The position numbers and the translations under genes are program-made. From NCBI GenBank assembly GCA_900471485.1, contig UCEU01000035.1, forward strand, positions 1 to 59,420: a stretch of 59,420 bases of DNA, written 5' to 3'. The notes beneath the pieces are model-generated. The model saw nothing but the letters and a program-made list of their open reading frames with translations. It was not told where the DNA came from and ran no database searches. This document shows positions 7,785 through 16,622 of this stretch, one piece after another (position 1 is the stretch's first letter; the number at the start of each line of letters is the position of its first letter). Origin of the DNA: Hyphomicrobiales bacterium. GTDB lineage: Bacteria; Pseudomonadota; Alphaproteobacteria; Rhizobiales; Rhizobiaceae.

Positions 7785-10352
7785 TTATCCCTTGCGCGCG
7801 GCATCCGGTTGCTTGCCACGCAATCGGCGCACGGTGCTGGCATCCTCTTCCTCGGCGGCCTCGTCGACCACCGGTTCCTCGACCTTCTGCTCCGGCTTGG
7901 CCGCGGCAATCGCCGGCGTCGCCGGGTGATGGTCGCGATGGAAAACCACGTCGCTCTGCGGCAGCGGGATCTCGATCCCTTCTTCACGGAAGCGCCGAAG
8001 GATCTCGATGCGCAGGTTGTTGCGGATCTTCATCCCGTCACCCATGTCGGCCAGCATGAAGCGGAGCTCGAAATCCAGCGAGTAGGTACCGAAGCGCAGG
8101 AACTCGACATGCGGTTCCGGATTGCGCAGCACCAGCGGAACGGCGTTGACCAGTTCGAGCAGGATATCCATCACCTTCTGCGGATCGGCGCTGTAGCTGA
8201 CGGAAACCGGAATTTCCGAACGCCCCATTTTGTTGCGATGAGTCCAATTGCCGACGGAGCCGTTGATGAGTTCCGAGTTCGGCACGATGATCGATTGCTT
8301 GCGGAAGGTCTCGATCTCGGTGGCGCGCACCGAGATGCGCTTGACGATCCCTTCCGAGGTGCCGGACACGACATGGTCGCCGACCTTGAACGGACGCTCG
8401 ACCAGTAGGATCAGGCCCGAGACGAAGTTCGAGACAATGTTCTGCAGGCCGAAACCGATACCGACGGACAAGGCGGATGCGACAAGCGCGAAGCTCGACA
8501 GATCGATACCCGCCGCCGACACGCCGACGATCGCCGCTATGCCGACGCCGAGATAGCCGATACCCGTCTTGACCGAGTTGCGCACGCCGAGATCGACGTG
8601 GCTGCGGGCCATGATGTTGCCGTCGAGCCAGCGCTGGATCCAGCGCGTCAGCAGATAGCCGCCAACGAACAGCAGAATACCGGTGAAGATACCGATCAGC
8701 GAAATGCTGATGCCACCGAGCCTGACTTCCGTGAACAGCCGGTAGGCGAGTTGCTGCAGGTCCTGGATGTGGAAGCCCCAAAGCAGCAGGATCAGCGGAA
8801 TGCCTGTGAGCAGCGCCACGCCGGAGATGCACAGGCCGACGAGCAGCCCCGCCTGGTCGATGGCCACGGGGCCGAGCTTGAAACGGCGTTGCAGATAGCG
8901 GCCGACGAACGTCTCGCCGAAGCTTTCCGTCCTTGAGATCGCCTTGCCCGACAGCAGGCCGATATAGGTCGTGACGATGATCGCGCCGGTGATAATCAAC
9001 TGTGTCGCAACGAAGCGCGCGAGGCCGACATAGCCGGTCAGCGCCGTCACCATCAGTGCCGCGCCGAGCACACGCAGGATGATCGCCATGCCGCGCGGCC
9101 AATGCCGCCCCGGTGCATCCGGATCGCCGCTGCGCGCCAGCATCGGCCGGCCGAAGGAGGCCGCGATCAGGATCAGGCCGATGATCATCGCGGCGATCAG
9201 GCTTCTGACAACGGTCAGAACCAGCGGCGACCCCATGGCCTCCCCGACACTGCTGAAGAGATAGTCGAGCGCATTGACGACAGCCATGGCGAGCAGGCAA
9301 GCACCGATCGAACTTGCGCCGCGATTGGAGAGCTTCACCAGGCGCCACTGCGCCTCGCGCGGCGCGAAGATGGCGTTGCTGAAGCGCCGGACGAAGTAGA
9401 CAAGCCCGATCGAAGCAAACAGTGCCCGCACGATCGGCGCGATATCCGGCCGCAGCACGTTGAAGCTGTCGAGGAAGAAATAGGACAGGACGAGCAGTGT
9501 CGCCAGCGACGCTGTGCGGATCAGCGTCGACCAGAAGGCGATCGAAAGCCGACTGATATAGGAAGGATGCTCCTCCCTTTCGGTACGTTGCAGATAGGCC
9601 CCGAACAAACGATAACCGCCGGCAAGCAGGATCAGCGCCGTCGCCAGAGACAGGAAGATCGCGGCGAAGAAGGCGAAGCTCTTGAACTTCAGCACGAAGA
9701 CCAGCCAACTGGACAAGGCTTGACCGAACTCGCGCGTTTCTTCGACGAAGGCTCCGCCCGCATCGACGAGCACCGAGCCCGAAATATCGGTCCGGCGCAG
9801 CAAGGTCGCCGCGAACAGCTTGCGGCGGGAATCCGCGACGCTATGGCCGAGCTTTCCGATCCCGGCCGACAGGCTCTCGATATCGGCTGTGACCGCATTG
9901 ATCTGCGTCCGCTCTGCCGTCAAGGCATTGCGCTCGTTGGTTACTATCTCGGCTTCAGGCGGCTGGCCCTCCTTCGGCGGTTCACCGATCTCCGTCAGGC
10001 GGTTCTTGATCTGCTCGAGACGGGGTCCGAGCCCGGCCGACAGATCCTGAACAGAGCGATTAAGCTCCTCGGTTTTGCCGGCAAGCGCCAAAAGCGCGTC
10101 GTCGTCATCGGCGTTGTTGGCGAGCGCTGCCTGCAGGCTCGCCAAATCCTTCTTCGCCTTCTCGACAGCCTTGGAGGCCTGATCAATCGCACTATCGGCG
10201 ACAACAGGCGCTGGCGCTGCAGCCTGCGGCGGCTGCGCGGGCTGCGTTTGTGTCTGGGTCTGAGGCGCGACCTGCGCAAGCGCGGTGGTTACACCGGCCG
10301 CCGAAAGCGCCAGAAGGAAGAATAGGCGAAGTAGAAACTGTGTCAGCCGCAA
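7785..10352 (-). CDS. MscS/MscK-type mechanosensitive channel with DUF3772 periplasmic domain
   Basis: 855 residues. A signal peptide (residues 1-26, ending ALA) is followed by a Pro/Gln-rich linker, then a coiled-coil periplasmic domain (about 50-200) of the DUF3772 type found in large MscS relatives. About ten membrane helices follow. The C-terminal MscS core carries the pore helix TM3 and the signature SVGIGFGLQNIVSNFVSGLI, then ERPFKVGDHV and the beta/alpha-beta cytoplasmic vestibule. Its role is release of solutes under hypo-osmotic shock, in the inner membrane. The C-terminal tail (about 805-855) is rich in Ala/Glu/Lys and looks disordered. An 82-bp gap separates it from the DUF924 gene upstream. 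Confidence 0.93.
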   Translation of the reverse strand: MRLTQFLLRLFFLLALSAAGVTTALAQVAPQTQTQTQPAQPPQAAAPAPVVADSAIDQASKAVEKAKKDLASLQAALANNADDDDALLALAGKTEELNRSVQDLSAGLGPRLEQIKNRLTEIGEPPKEGQPPEAEIVTNERNALTAERTQINAVTADIESLSAGIGKLGHSVADSRRKLFAATLLRRTDISGSVLVDAGGAFVEETREFGQALSSWLVFVLKFKSFAFFAAIFLSLATALILLAGGYRLFGAYLQRTEREEHPSYISRLSIAFWSTLIRTASLATLLVLSYFFLDSFNVLRPDIAPIVRALFASIGLVYFVRRFSNAIFAPREAQWRLVKLSNRGASSIGACLLAMAVVNALDYLFSSVGEAMGSPLVLTVVRSLIAAMIIGLILIAASFGRPMLARSGDPDAPGRHWPRGMAIILRVLGAALMVTALTGYVGLARFVATQLIITGAIIVTTYIGLLSGKAISRTESFGETFVGRYLQRRFKLGPVAIDQAGLLVGLCISGVALLTGIPLILLLWGFHIQDLQQLAYRLFTEVRLGGISISLIGIFTGILLFVGGYLLTRWIQRWLDGNIMARSHVDLGVRNSVKTGIGYLGVGIAAIVGVSAAGIDLSSFALVASALSVGIGFGLQNIVSNFVSGLILLVERPFKVGDHVVSGTSEGIVKRISVRATEIETFRKQSIIVPNSELINGSVGNWTHRNKMGRSEIPVSVSYSADPQKVMDILLELVNAVPLVLRNPEPHVEFLRFGTYSLDFELRFMLADMGDGMKIRNNLRIEILRRFREEGIEIPLPQSDVVFHRDHHPATPAIAAAKPEQKVEEPVVDEAAEEEDASTVRRLRGKQPDAARKG

Positions 10353-10434
10353 AGTGGCACCGCTTGGGTTTGCTGAATCTCAAATAGGGCTTCAGCTTCT
10401 CATAGGAAAGAAAGGCGACAGAAAGGCGAAAGGA

Positions 10435-10986
10435 TCAGAAGCCCGCGCCCGGTTTCGCCAGATATTCCAGCTCAGCCGCCGACGATTGCCGCCCGATCAG
10501 CCGGTTGCGATGCGGGAAGCGACCATAGGCGGCGATCACCTCGCGATGCCGCTGGGCGTAATCGATGTACTCCTCGTCTCCGAGCGCCTTGAACAGCGCT
10601 ACCGACCGGTCTTGCTCGGCAATATCTTCCGCATGCTCGAACGGCATGTAGAAGAAGATGCGGCAGATATCCGGCACCCGCTGGTCGTCGCCGGCCTCGA
10701 TTGCCGCCTTTGCGGCCGCAAGCGCCAGCCCGTCCGTCGCGAAAGCGAGCGGCGTATCGCGGTAGATGTTGCGCGGAAACTGATCGAGCACGACGATCGC
10801 CGCCAAGAGGTTTTCCGGCGTCGCCCGCCAATTCTCCGTCAGGCCGGCCGCGAGCGCCAGATGCGTATCGCGAAAGCGTTCGGTGATTTCGCGGTCGAGC
10901 TCGCCGGCCTTGCCGAACCAGTCGTCACGACCGCACTCCTCGAACCAGAAATCATGGACCTCTTCAGGCGTGCAAATATGAGCCAT
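10435..10986 (-). CDS. DUF924 family protein
   Basis: 183 residues from the ATG at 10986, chosen because GGGGAGG precedes it on the minus strand; the open frame further upstream lacks a ribosome site. Family features are visible: the start HDFWFEECGRDDWFGK, the FPRNIYRDT motif, and the paired helices FFYMPFEHAEDIAEQ and the C-terminal GRFPHRNRLIGR. DUF924 proteins are soluble, all-helical and resemble TPR folds; their biochemical role is not established. It sits 34 bp downstream of the efflux transporter gene on the same strand and is probably co-transcribed with it. Confidence 0.88.
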   Translation of the reverse strand: MAHICTPEEVHDFWFEECGRDDWFGKAGELDREITERFRDTHLALAAGLTENWRATPENLLAAIVVLDQFPRNIYRDTPLAFATDGLALAAAKAAIEAGDDQRVPDICRIFFYMPFEHAEDIAEQDRSVALFKALGDEEYIDYAQRHREVIAAYGRFPHRNRLIGRQSSAAELEYLAKPGAGF

Positions 10987-11020
10987 CCGGCCCTCCCCAA
11001 GACTATCGGTTCGGCGGTAT

Positions 11021-12463
11021 CTAGGACGTGCGCGGCTTGTAACCAGAGACCTCGGCACCGGCATCGGGCGCGAGCTTCAGGAATCGCAGCGACGACACCA
11101 CACCGATGGCACCGATGACGATGAACGCCCAGCGAAAATCGACAAGCCCCGGATTGTCCAGCCCGCGCACGGACGAAGAGATGTTGAGTACCGCGGCAGC
11201 GATCGCCACGCCGAGCAGCATGGACACCTGCTGCAGCATGCTCGACAGCGTCGATGCCGAACTGCGCTGTGATGAGCTGATATCGGCGAAGGCGAGTGTG
11301 TTCAGCGCCGTGAACTCCATCGACCGAGACAGCCCCGCGATGAGGAGCAATGCATAGATTATGGCGCGCGGCGTCTCCGGCTCAAGGAAGCCGCAGGCCG
11401 CGATCGACAGCGCCGCGATCAGACCGTTGAAGACCAGCACCGTGCGAAAGCCCAATCCGGCAAGCAGCCGGGTGGTCACGACCTTCATGCCGAGATTGCC
11501 GAGGAAGTAGACCAGCAGATAGGCGCCTGCCTCGATCGAACTCAGGCCGAAGCCGAGCTGGAACAGCAATGGCAACAGGAAAGGCGTCGCATTGATCGCC
11601 ACCCGGCTCGCCGTCCCTGCCGAAAGCGTCGCAATCGCAAAGGTCGGCACCCGGAAGGCCGAAAGGTTGAGCAAGGGATTGCTGACTTTAAGGAAATGCC
11701 GCGTCGCCATGACCGACAGTACCACGCCCGCCGCAAACATCAGGAGGACCGGCAGCAGACCGCCATGCCATTTGACCGAAAGCTCGAGCGCAGCAAGCAG
11801 GAAGGTCAGGCCGGCCGCACTCAGGACGAAGCCGCGAAAATCGAGCCCGCCGACATTCTCCTCGCGCTGCTCTGGAACGAAACGCAGCACCAGCGCCATG
11901 CCAAGAATGCCGATCGGCAGGTTGATGAGGAAATTCCAGTGCCAGCTGGCATAGGTGGTGATGACGCTGCCGAGCAGCGGACCAACGACGGGCGCCGTCA
12001 GTGCCGGCCAGGTGATCAGCGCGATGGCCTGCACCAGTTCGGATTTCCGGGCGTTCTTCAGGACGATAATACGCCCTACCGGCGTCATCAGCGCGCTGCC
12101 GGCGCCCTGCACCGCACGCGCCAGAACGAACGCCGTGAGGCTTCCAGACAGCGCACAGAACAGCGAGGCGATGGTGAACACGGCAATCGAGGTCATGAAC
12201 ACGCGCCTCGCGCCGAACCGGTCGCCCAGCCAACCGGACAGCGGGATGAAGGCCGCCATCGTCAGCATGTAGACGGTGATGCCGATGCTCATCGATACCG
12301 GCTGCACCCCGAAGCTCGCCGCCATTTGCGGCAGCGACGTCGTGACGATCGTTCCGTCGAGGATCTGCATGAAGAAGGAGACGGCAACGACAAGCGCCAC
12401 GATCTTGGCACGACGCGCACTCAAGGCATCGTCAGTCTGTTCGGTATTGTTTATCGCGGTCAT
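11021..12463 (-). CDS. DHA2 (14-TM) MFS drug efflux transporter
   Basis: 480 residues with about 14 hydrophobic helices, as expected for the EmrB/QacA (DHA2) group. Characteristic motifs: ILDGTIVTTSLPQMAASFG in TM1 (motif D1), GWLGDRFGARRVF (motif A), and LARAVQGAGSALMTPVGR. It is a proton-driven exporter of hydrophobic or cationic compounds in the inner membrane. No HlyD/EmrA partner or regulator is adjacent, which differs from typical emrAB pairs. DUF924 follows in the same transcription unit. The substrate is not predictable. Confidence 0.92.
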   Translation of the reverse strand: MTAINNTEQTDDALSARRAKIVALVVAVSFFMQILDGTIVTTSLPQMAASFGVQPVSMSIGITVYMLTMAAFIPLSGWLGDRFGARRVFMTSIAVFTIASLFCALSGSLTAFVLARAVQGAGSALMTPVGRIIVLKNARKSELVQAIALITWPALTAPVVGPLLGSVITTYASWHWNFLINLPIGILGMALVLRFVPEQREENVGGLDFRGFVLSAAGLTFLLAALELSVKWHGGLLPVLLMFAAGVVLSVMATRHFLKVSNPLLNLSAFRVPTFAIATLSAGTASRVAINATPFLLPLLFQLGFGLSSIEAGAYLLVYFLGNLGMKVVTTRLLAGLGFRTVLVFNGLIAALSIAACGFLEPETPRAIIYALLLIAGLSRSMEFTALNTLAFADISSSQRSSASTLSSMLQQVSMLLGVAIAAAVLNISSSVRGLDNPGLVDFRWAFIVIGAIGVVSSLRFLKLAPDAGAEVSGYKPRTS

Positions 12464-12633
12464 TCAACGGCCAATGTCATGTAGGAAGCATTCCGGCGGG
12501 ACGCGGAGCGCGCGCGGCGGTAGAATCCGGGGCGGCGCGTCAGAGGGCATGTTTCGTAGATAGGCCGATCCGTGGATCGCGGAAAGGAAAATCGTGAAAT
12601 CTCAAGCGATTTTGATAGGACCCTACATATCCA

Positions 12634-13788
12634 TCAGCCAAGCACGTTTCTGATCGCCCGGACAAACACTCCGGCGCCGATACCAAGCAGGTCTTCCGGA
12701 AAATCATAATCGGGATTGTGCAATCGCGGATGATCCTCGCCCGCCCCGAGGAAGAACATCGCTGACGGCGCCACGGTGCGAAACAACCCGAAATCCTCGG
12801 AGCCCTTCATCGGCAGGAGATCGCTGCCCGCCTCGTGGCTGATCCCTTCCTCGTCGAGCGCCCGGCGCAGAACCTGCACAGCCTCGGCCGAGTTGAAACA
12901 CTGGCGAAAAACATCCTCGTGGCTGATCGTGACATTGAGCCCACCTGCCCTTGCGTGACGATGCGCGAGCTCCTCGGCGCGCGCCACCAGTCCCTGCATC
13001 GCCTCGTCAGTGAGCGTCCTGAGGGTCGCCCATATTTCCGCCTGGCCGGGGCTGATCCCGAAGGCAGGCTCGCCGAGCCGCGCATGCGTGACCGTGACGA
13101 GCGAATAGTCCGGCGTCAGCGGGCCGTTGTTTCCCAGATCGGTCAATACGCCGAGCAGGCTCGCCATGGCGAAGGTCGGTGCTACGCCTTCTTCCGGCTG
13201 CGAGGCATGCGACGTCTTGCCGTCGAGCGTGATCTTCATCCCGCGCGAGGCGCAATTGACGGGCCCTTCGTTGAGCAGCACATGCCCGAGCGGGATCCCG
13301 GGGAAATTGTGCAGCGACAGCGAGAGATCGGGTTTCAGCACGTCGAACTTCGGATCGGCGAGAACGGCGGCGGCGCCGGCGCCATTCTCTTCAGCAGGCT
13401 GGAACATCAAAACCACGCGGCCCGTCGCCGGCCGCTTCGCGCCGAGCGCCTTGGCAACCGCGAGCAGGATGGCCATGTGGCCGTCGTGTCCGCAGAGATG
13501 CCCCTTGCCGGCCACTGTCGAGCGGTAGGGCGCCTCGGAGATTTCCGCGATCGGCAGCCCGTCCAACTCGGCCCGGACAAGCACCGTCTGTCCGGCGGAA
13601 GCGCCCTCGTAGACGGCAGCAATCCCGTGACCGCCAATTCGCGTCACGATACGGTCGGGCTTGGTCTGCAACAACGCCTGTTCAACCCGGCGAGCAGTAC
13701 CTGCTTCCTCTCCAGAGATTTCAGGAAAGGCATGAAGTTCCCTGCGAAACGCTCTGATTTCGGAGAGATCCGCGTCGGTCAGAAACAT
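12634..13788 (-). CDS. M20D amidohydrolase / carboxypeptidase
   Basis: 384 residues from the ATG at 13788; GAGG lies about 8 nt upstream, and an in-frame ATG at 13827 adds 13 unlikely residues. It belongs to the hippurate hydrolase/N-acyl-amino acid hydrolase group of the M20 metallopeptidases. Evidence: RRELHAFPEISGEE near the N-terminus, the metal-binding CGHDGHM (99-105) and the catalytic/ligand pair PAEENGAGA (131-139), plus a C-terminal metal histidine region. It hydrolyses an N-acyl or amide bond on an amino-acid-like substrate. It lies 93 bp after the L-fuconate dehydratase gene on the same strand, an unusual partnership that may only reflect shared transcription. Confidence 0.9.
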   Translation of the reverse strand: MFLTDADLSEIRAFRRELHAFPEISGEEAGTARRVEQALLQTKPDRIVTRIGGHGIAAVYEGASAGQTVLVRAELDGLPIAEISEAPYRSTVAGKGHLCGHDGHMAILLAVAKALGAKRPATGRVVLMFQPAEENGAGAAAVLADPKFDVLKPDLSLSLHNFPGIPLGHVLLNEGPVNCASRGMKITLDGKTSHASQPEEGVAPTFAMASLLGVLTDLGNNGPLTPDYSLVTVTHARLGEPAFGISPGQAEIWATLRTLTDEAMQGLVARAEELAHRHARAGGLNVTISHEDVFRQCFNSAEAVQVLRRALDEEGISHEAGSDLLPMKGSEDFGLFRTVAPSAMFFLGAGEDHPRLHNPDYDFPEDLLGIGAGVFVRAIRNVLG

Positions 13789-13881
13789 GCTGTCGGCCTC
13801 GTGGAGTGCGTGTCGGATGCGTCCCACATCAGGGATTCGTCTCCGACACTAGCGTGTGGCATCTCGGCAGTCGACCTCGTG

Positions 13882-15159
13882 TCACCCCTTGAACGTATAC
13901 TCGGCGATCGAGGTCGCCTTCATCTCGATAGAAAAACCGGGCGCCTGCGGCGGCATGTAGGCCGCATCCTTGATCACGCAGGGCTCGAGAAAATGCTCGT
14001 GCAGATGGTCGACATATTCGATCACCCGCCCCTCCTTCGTGCCCGACACCGCGACGAAGTCGATCATCGACAGATGCTGGACATATTCGCAAAGCCCGAC
14101 ACCGCCGGCATGCGGCCAAACAGGCAGGCCGAACTTCGCCGCCACCAGAAGCACCGCCAGCACCTCGTTCAGCCCGCCCATTCGGCAGGAATCGATCTGC
14201 ACGATGTCGATGGCGCCCTCGGCGATGAACTGCTTGAACATGATGCGGTTCTGGCACATCTCGCCGGTCGCGACCTTCACGGGGCCGATTGCCTGACGGA
14301 TCTTGCGATGACCGGCGACATCGTCGGGGCTTGTCGGCTCCTCGATGAAGAACGGCTTGGCGAAGGCAAGCTTGTTGACCCATTCGATCGCCTGACCGAC
14401 TTCCCAGACCTGGTTGGCATCAATCATCAGGTAGCGATCGGGACCGATCACCTCGCGCGCGATGCGCAGCCGCCGGATATCGTCGTCGAGATCGCGCCCG
14501 ACCTTCATCTTGACGTGGTTGAACCCGGCATCGATCGCCTCGCGGCAAAGGCGGCGCAGCTTGTCGTCGTCATAGCCGAGCCAGCCGGCCGACGTCGTGT
14601 AGCAGGCATAACCTTCCCGTTCGAGCGTCGCGATCCGCTCCGCCTTGCCGGCTTCGGCGCGGCGCAGGATCTCGATCGCATCGTCACGGTTCAGCACGTC
14701 GGTGAGGTAGCGGTAATCGACGATATCGGCGATCTCCTCCGGCGACATCTCCGACACCATCCGCCATACCGGCTTTCCCGCTTGCTTGGCGAGAAGATCC
14801 CAGACCGCGTTGACCACGGCGCCGGTCGCAAGGTGCATAGCGCCTTTCTCCGGACCGATCCAGCGAAGCTGGCTGTCGCTCGTCAGATGCCGCCAGAACT
14901 TGCCGGGATGGGCCAGCACCTCGGCGAGATCGGCACCGACCACGAGATGACGCATCGCCTCGATCGCCATGCAGCAGATATCGTTGCCGCGACCAATGGT
15001 GAACGTCAGCCCGTGGCCGTCGAGGCCGGGCTCGTCGGTATCCAGGATGACATAGGCCGCCGAATAATCCGGATCCGGGTTCATCGCATCGGAGCCGTCG
15101 AGGCTCTGCGATGTCGGAAAACGAAGATCGAAGACGCGAAGGTCGGTGATGCGGGTCAT
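13882..15159 (-). CDS. fucD: L-fuconate dehydratase (enolase superfamily)
   Basis: 425 residues from the ATG at 15159; a second ATG directly before it (15162) is possible, and both follow a weak GAGAT. It dehydrates L-fuconate to 2-keto-3-deoxy-L-fuconate in the non-phosphorylative fucose pathway. The enolase-superfamily (mandelate racemase subgroup) residues are all visible: K217 and K219 in VKMKVG, metal ligands D248 (DANQVW), E274 (EEPT) and E300 (GEMCQN), and base H350 in PHAGGVGLCEY. Length and the C-terminal motif match characterised FucD proteins. The rest of the fucose pathway is not in the window. The divergent IclR gene is the likely regulator. Confidence 0.9.
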   Translation of the reverse strand: MTRITDLRVFDLRFPTSQSLDGSDAMNPDPDYSAAYVILDTDEPGLDGHGLTFTIGRGNDICCMAIEAMRHLVVGADLAEVLAHPGKFWRHLTSDSQLRWIGPEKGAMHLATGAVVNAVWDLLAKQAGKPVWRMVSEMSPEEIADIVDYRYLTDVLNRDDAIEILRRAEAGKAERIATLEREGYACYTTSAGWLGYDDDKLRRLCREAIDAGFNHVKMKVGRDLDDDIRRLRIAREVIGPDRYLMIDANQVWEVGQAIEWVNKLAFAKPFFIEEPTSPDDVAGHRKIRQAIGPVKVATGEMCQNRIMFKQFIAEGAIDIVQIDSCRMGGLNEVLAVLLVAAKFGLPVWPHAGGVGLCEYVQHLSMIDFVAVSGTKEGRVIEYVDHLHEHFLEPCVIKDAAYMPPQAPGFSIEMKATSIAEYTFKG

Positions 15160-15187
15160 CATTATCTCATTTATGATTTTTCTTTTT

Positions 15188-15258
15188 ATATACAAACAAC
15201 AGTTCGACCTTATCATCAAGTCCAAGATTTGCTTTCGCGACCGTGTCCATTTGTATAT
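15188..15258. promoter_or_regulatory. Divergent fucD/iclR control region with mirror-image motifs
   Basis: Within the 123-bp gap, ATATACAAA (15188-15196) and its exact complement TTTGTATAT (15250-15258) face each other across 53 bp. Each copy ends 26-28 nt before the start codon of the gene it faces. They may be the -10 regions of two matched promoters, or operator half-sites for the IclR protein. The region is markedly AT-rich. Confidence 0.5.
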
Positions 15259-15285
15259 GTAGCTGAACATTCACAGGAGAGATTG

Positions 15286-16071
15286 ATGGAAGCTGACGAC
15301 GCCGACCGGTACCGCGCGCCCGCGCTGGACAAGGGCCTCGACATCCTCGAGCTTCTGGCCGGCGTCGAGGAAGGGTTGACCCAGGCCGAGATCGCCAAGC
15401 GCCTCGACCGCAGCCCGAACGAGTTCTATCGCATGCTCGACCGGCTGGTTCGCCGCGGCTACGTAACGAAGCTCGAGGGCGACCGCTTCACCCTCACCCT
15501 CAAGCTCTTCGGCCTGTCGCAGCTGCACGCGCCAACCCGCCGCCTCGCCTCCTTCGCGACGCCACTGATGCGCGACCTTGCCCAGCGCACCAAGCAGGCC
15601 AATCATCTGGTTGTCTTCGATCGCGGCTCGGCCGTCGTCATCGCGCAGCACGAGGCACCCGACTACTGGGGCATCTCCATCCGCGTCGGCTCGCATATCA
15701 GCCTGCTCGACACAGGCTCCGGCCATGTTCTCCTGGCCTTCCGCAGCGAAGAGGAGCGCACGATGATGATAGCCGAGCACGCGCGCAGCCGCGACGACAT
15801 CGAGCTCGGCAACGATTTCCATGAGCGCCTCGGACAAATCCGCGAGCGCGGCTACGAGATGATGGCAAGCGCGCAGACCGCTGGCGTCTATAATCTCTCG
15901 GCTCCGATCCTCGGGCCGGACGGACGCTGCATTGCCGCCCTCACCTGTCCCTACATCGCCCTGGTCAACGCGCCGAGCGCGCCTGACATCGGCCAGACGA
16001 TCGTCATGCTCCAGAAAACCGCAAGCGAGCTTTCGCTGCTTGCCGGCTCCGACGTCAAACGCCCGGCTTGA
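15286..16071 (+). CDS. IclR family transcriptional regulator
   Basis: 261 residues. The ATG at 15286 is fixed by a CAGGAGAG ribosome site 6 nt upstream; an open frame that continues far upstream is antisense to fucD and the M20 gene and is not coding. Residues 14-70 form the winged helix (LDKGLDILELLAGVEEGLTQ, then AEIAKRLDRSPNEFYRMLDRL). Residues about 85-250 are the IclR effector-binding domain. It is transcribed divergently from fucD and probably controls fucD plus the amidohydrolase and itself through the mirror motifs between them. The ligand is likely L-fuconate or a breakdown product, by context only. Confidence 0.92.
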   Translation: MEADDADRYRAPALDKGLDILELLAGVEEGLTQAEIAKRLDRSPNEFYRMLDRLVRRGYVTKLEGDRFTLTLKLFGLSQLHAPTRRLASFATPLMRDLAQRTKQANHLVVFDRGSAVVIAQHEAPDYWGISIRVGSHISLLDTGSGHVLLAFRSEEERTMMIAEHARSRDDIELGNDFHERLGQIRERGYEMMASAQTAGVYNLSAPILGPDGRCIAALTCPYIALVNAPSAPDIGQTIVMLQKTASELSLLAGSDVKRPA

Positions 16072-16164
16072 CGATAAAGCTCGCTGAGCGTGCTCGCTTC
16101 AGGTCACCGTCAGCAAGATGGCGCATTGAGAGAGCTTGCCCGATCGCGCTTATCGCCGGGCCCA

Positions 16165-16539
16165 ATGGAGAATCAGGTGCAGGTATTGCTGGTCGAGGAC
16201 AACGTGCTGCTGGGCGATGCGATCCGGGACCATGTCGCCGCCGACGGCCACTCTATCGACTGGTGCCTGAACCTCGCGGAGGCCGAGGACGCGGCGGAAA
16301 GCCGGCCCTATGGCGTCATCCTGCTGGATCTCCGGCTTCCCGATGGTAATGGCATGAGCCTGCTGAAGGCTCTGCGGCGCCAGCAACGCGCCGTCAACAT
16401 CATCATCCTGACCGCACACGACCAGACCTCCGATCAGCTCGAAGGCATGCGCAACGGCGCCGATGACTTCCTGGTGAAGCCTTTCGGTCTATCCGAACTG
16501 TCAGCACGCATGCGCGCGCTCGGCCGCAGCCACCAATAA
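16165..16539 (+). CDS. Single-domain response regulator (receiver only)
   Basis: 124 residues. The ATG at 16165 is used because the receiver fold starts right after it (VQVLLVEDNVLLGDAIRDHV). No good ribosome site is visible, so a start further upstream (16090) remains possible. Canonical residues are present: the acidic pair ED, phospho-acceptor D in VILLDLRLPDGNG, T in TAHD and K in LVKPF. The protein ends where an OmpR-type DNA-binding domain normally begins, so it may be a truncated OmpR-family regulator or a genuine stand-alone receiver. It lies 93 bp after the IclR gene. No kinase is adjacent. Confidence 0.8.
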   Translation: MENQVQVLLVEDNVLLGDAIRDHVAADGHSIDWCLNLAEAEDAAESRPYGVILLDLRLPDGNGMSLLKALRRQQRAVNIIILTAHDQTSDQLEGMRNGADDFLVKPFGLSELSARMRALGRSHQ

Positions 16540-16542
16540 AAA

Positions 16543-16578
16543 GCCGGCTGTCGCATGGCGGGCGCTGCGACAGCCGGC
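16543..16578 (-). terminator. Intrinsic terminator of the first eptA-like gene
   Basis: A perfect 13-bp stem, GCCGGCTGTCGCA/TGCGACAGCCGGC, with a 10-nt loop. On the minus strand it is followed by TTTTTATT, so it terminates the phosphoethanolamine transferase transcript whose stop codon is 45 bp upstream. It may also stop the plus-strand receiver gene. Confidence 0.88.
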
Positions 16579-16622
16579 AAAGAAGCACCGCATTGACGCG
16601 GCGCCTCTCAAGCTTCTCTCGA

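Noticed and set aside
12835..15285. Very long plus-strand open frame leading into the IclR gene
   Set aside because: It is antisense to the M20 amidohydrolase and fucD genes, whose catalytic motifs are complete. Only the 3' part from the ATG at 15286, with its ribosome site, is coding.
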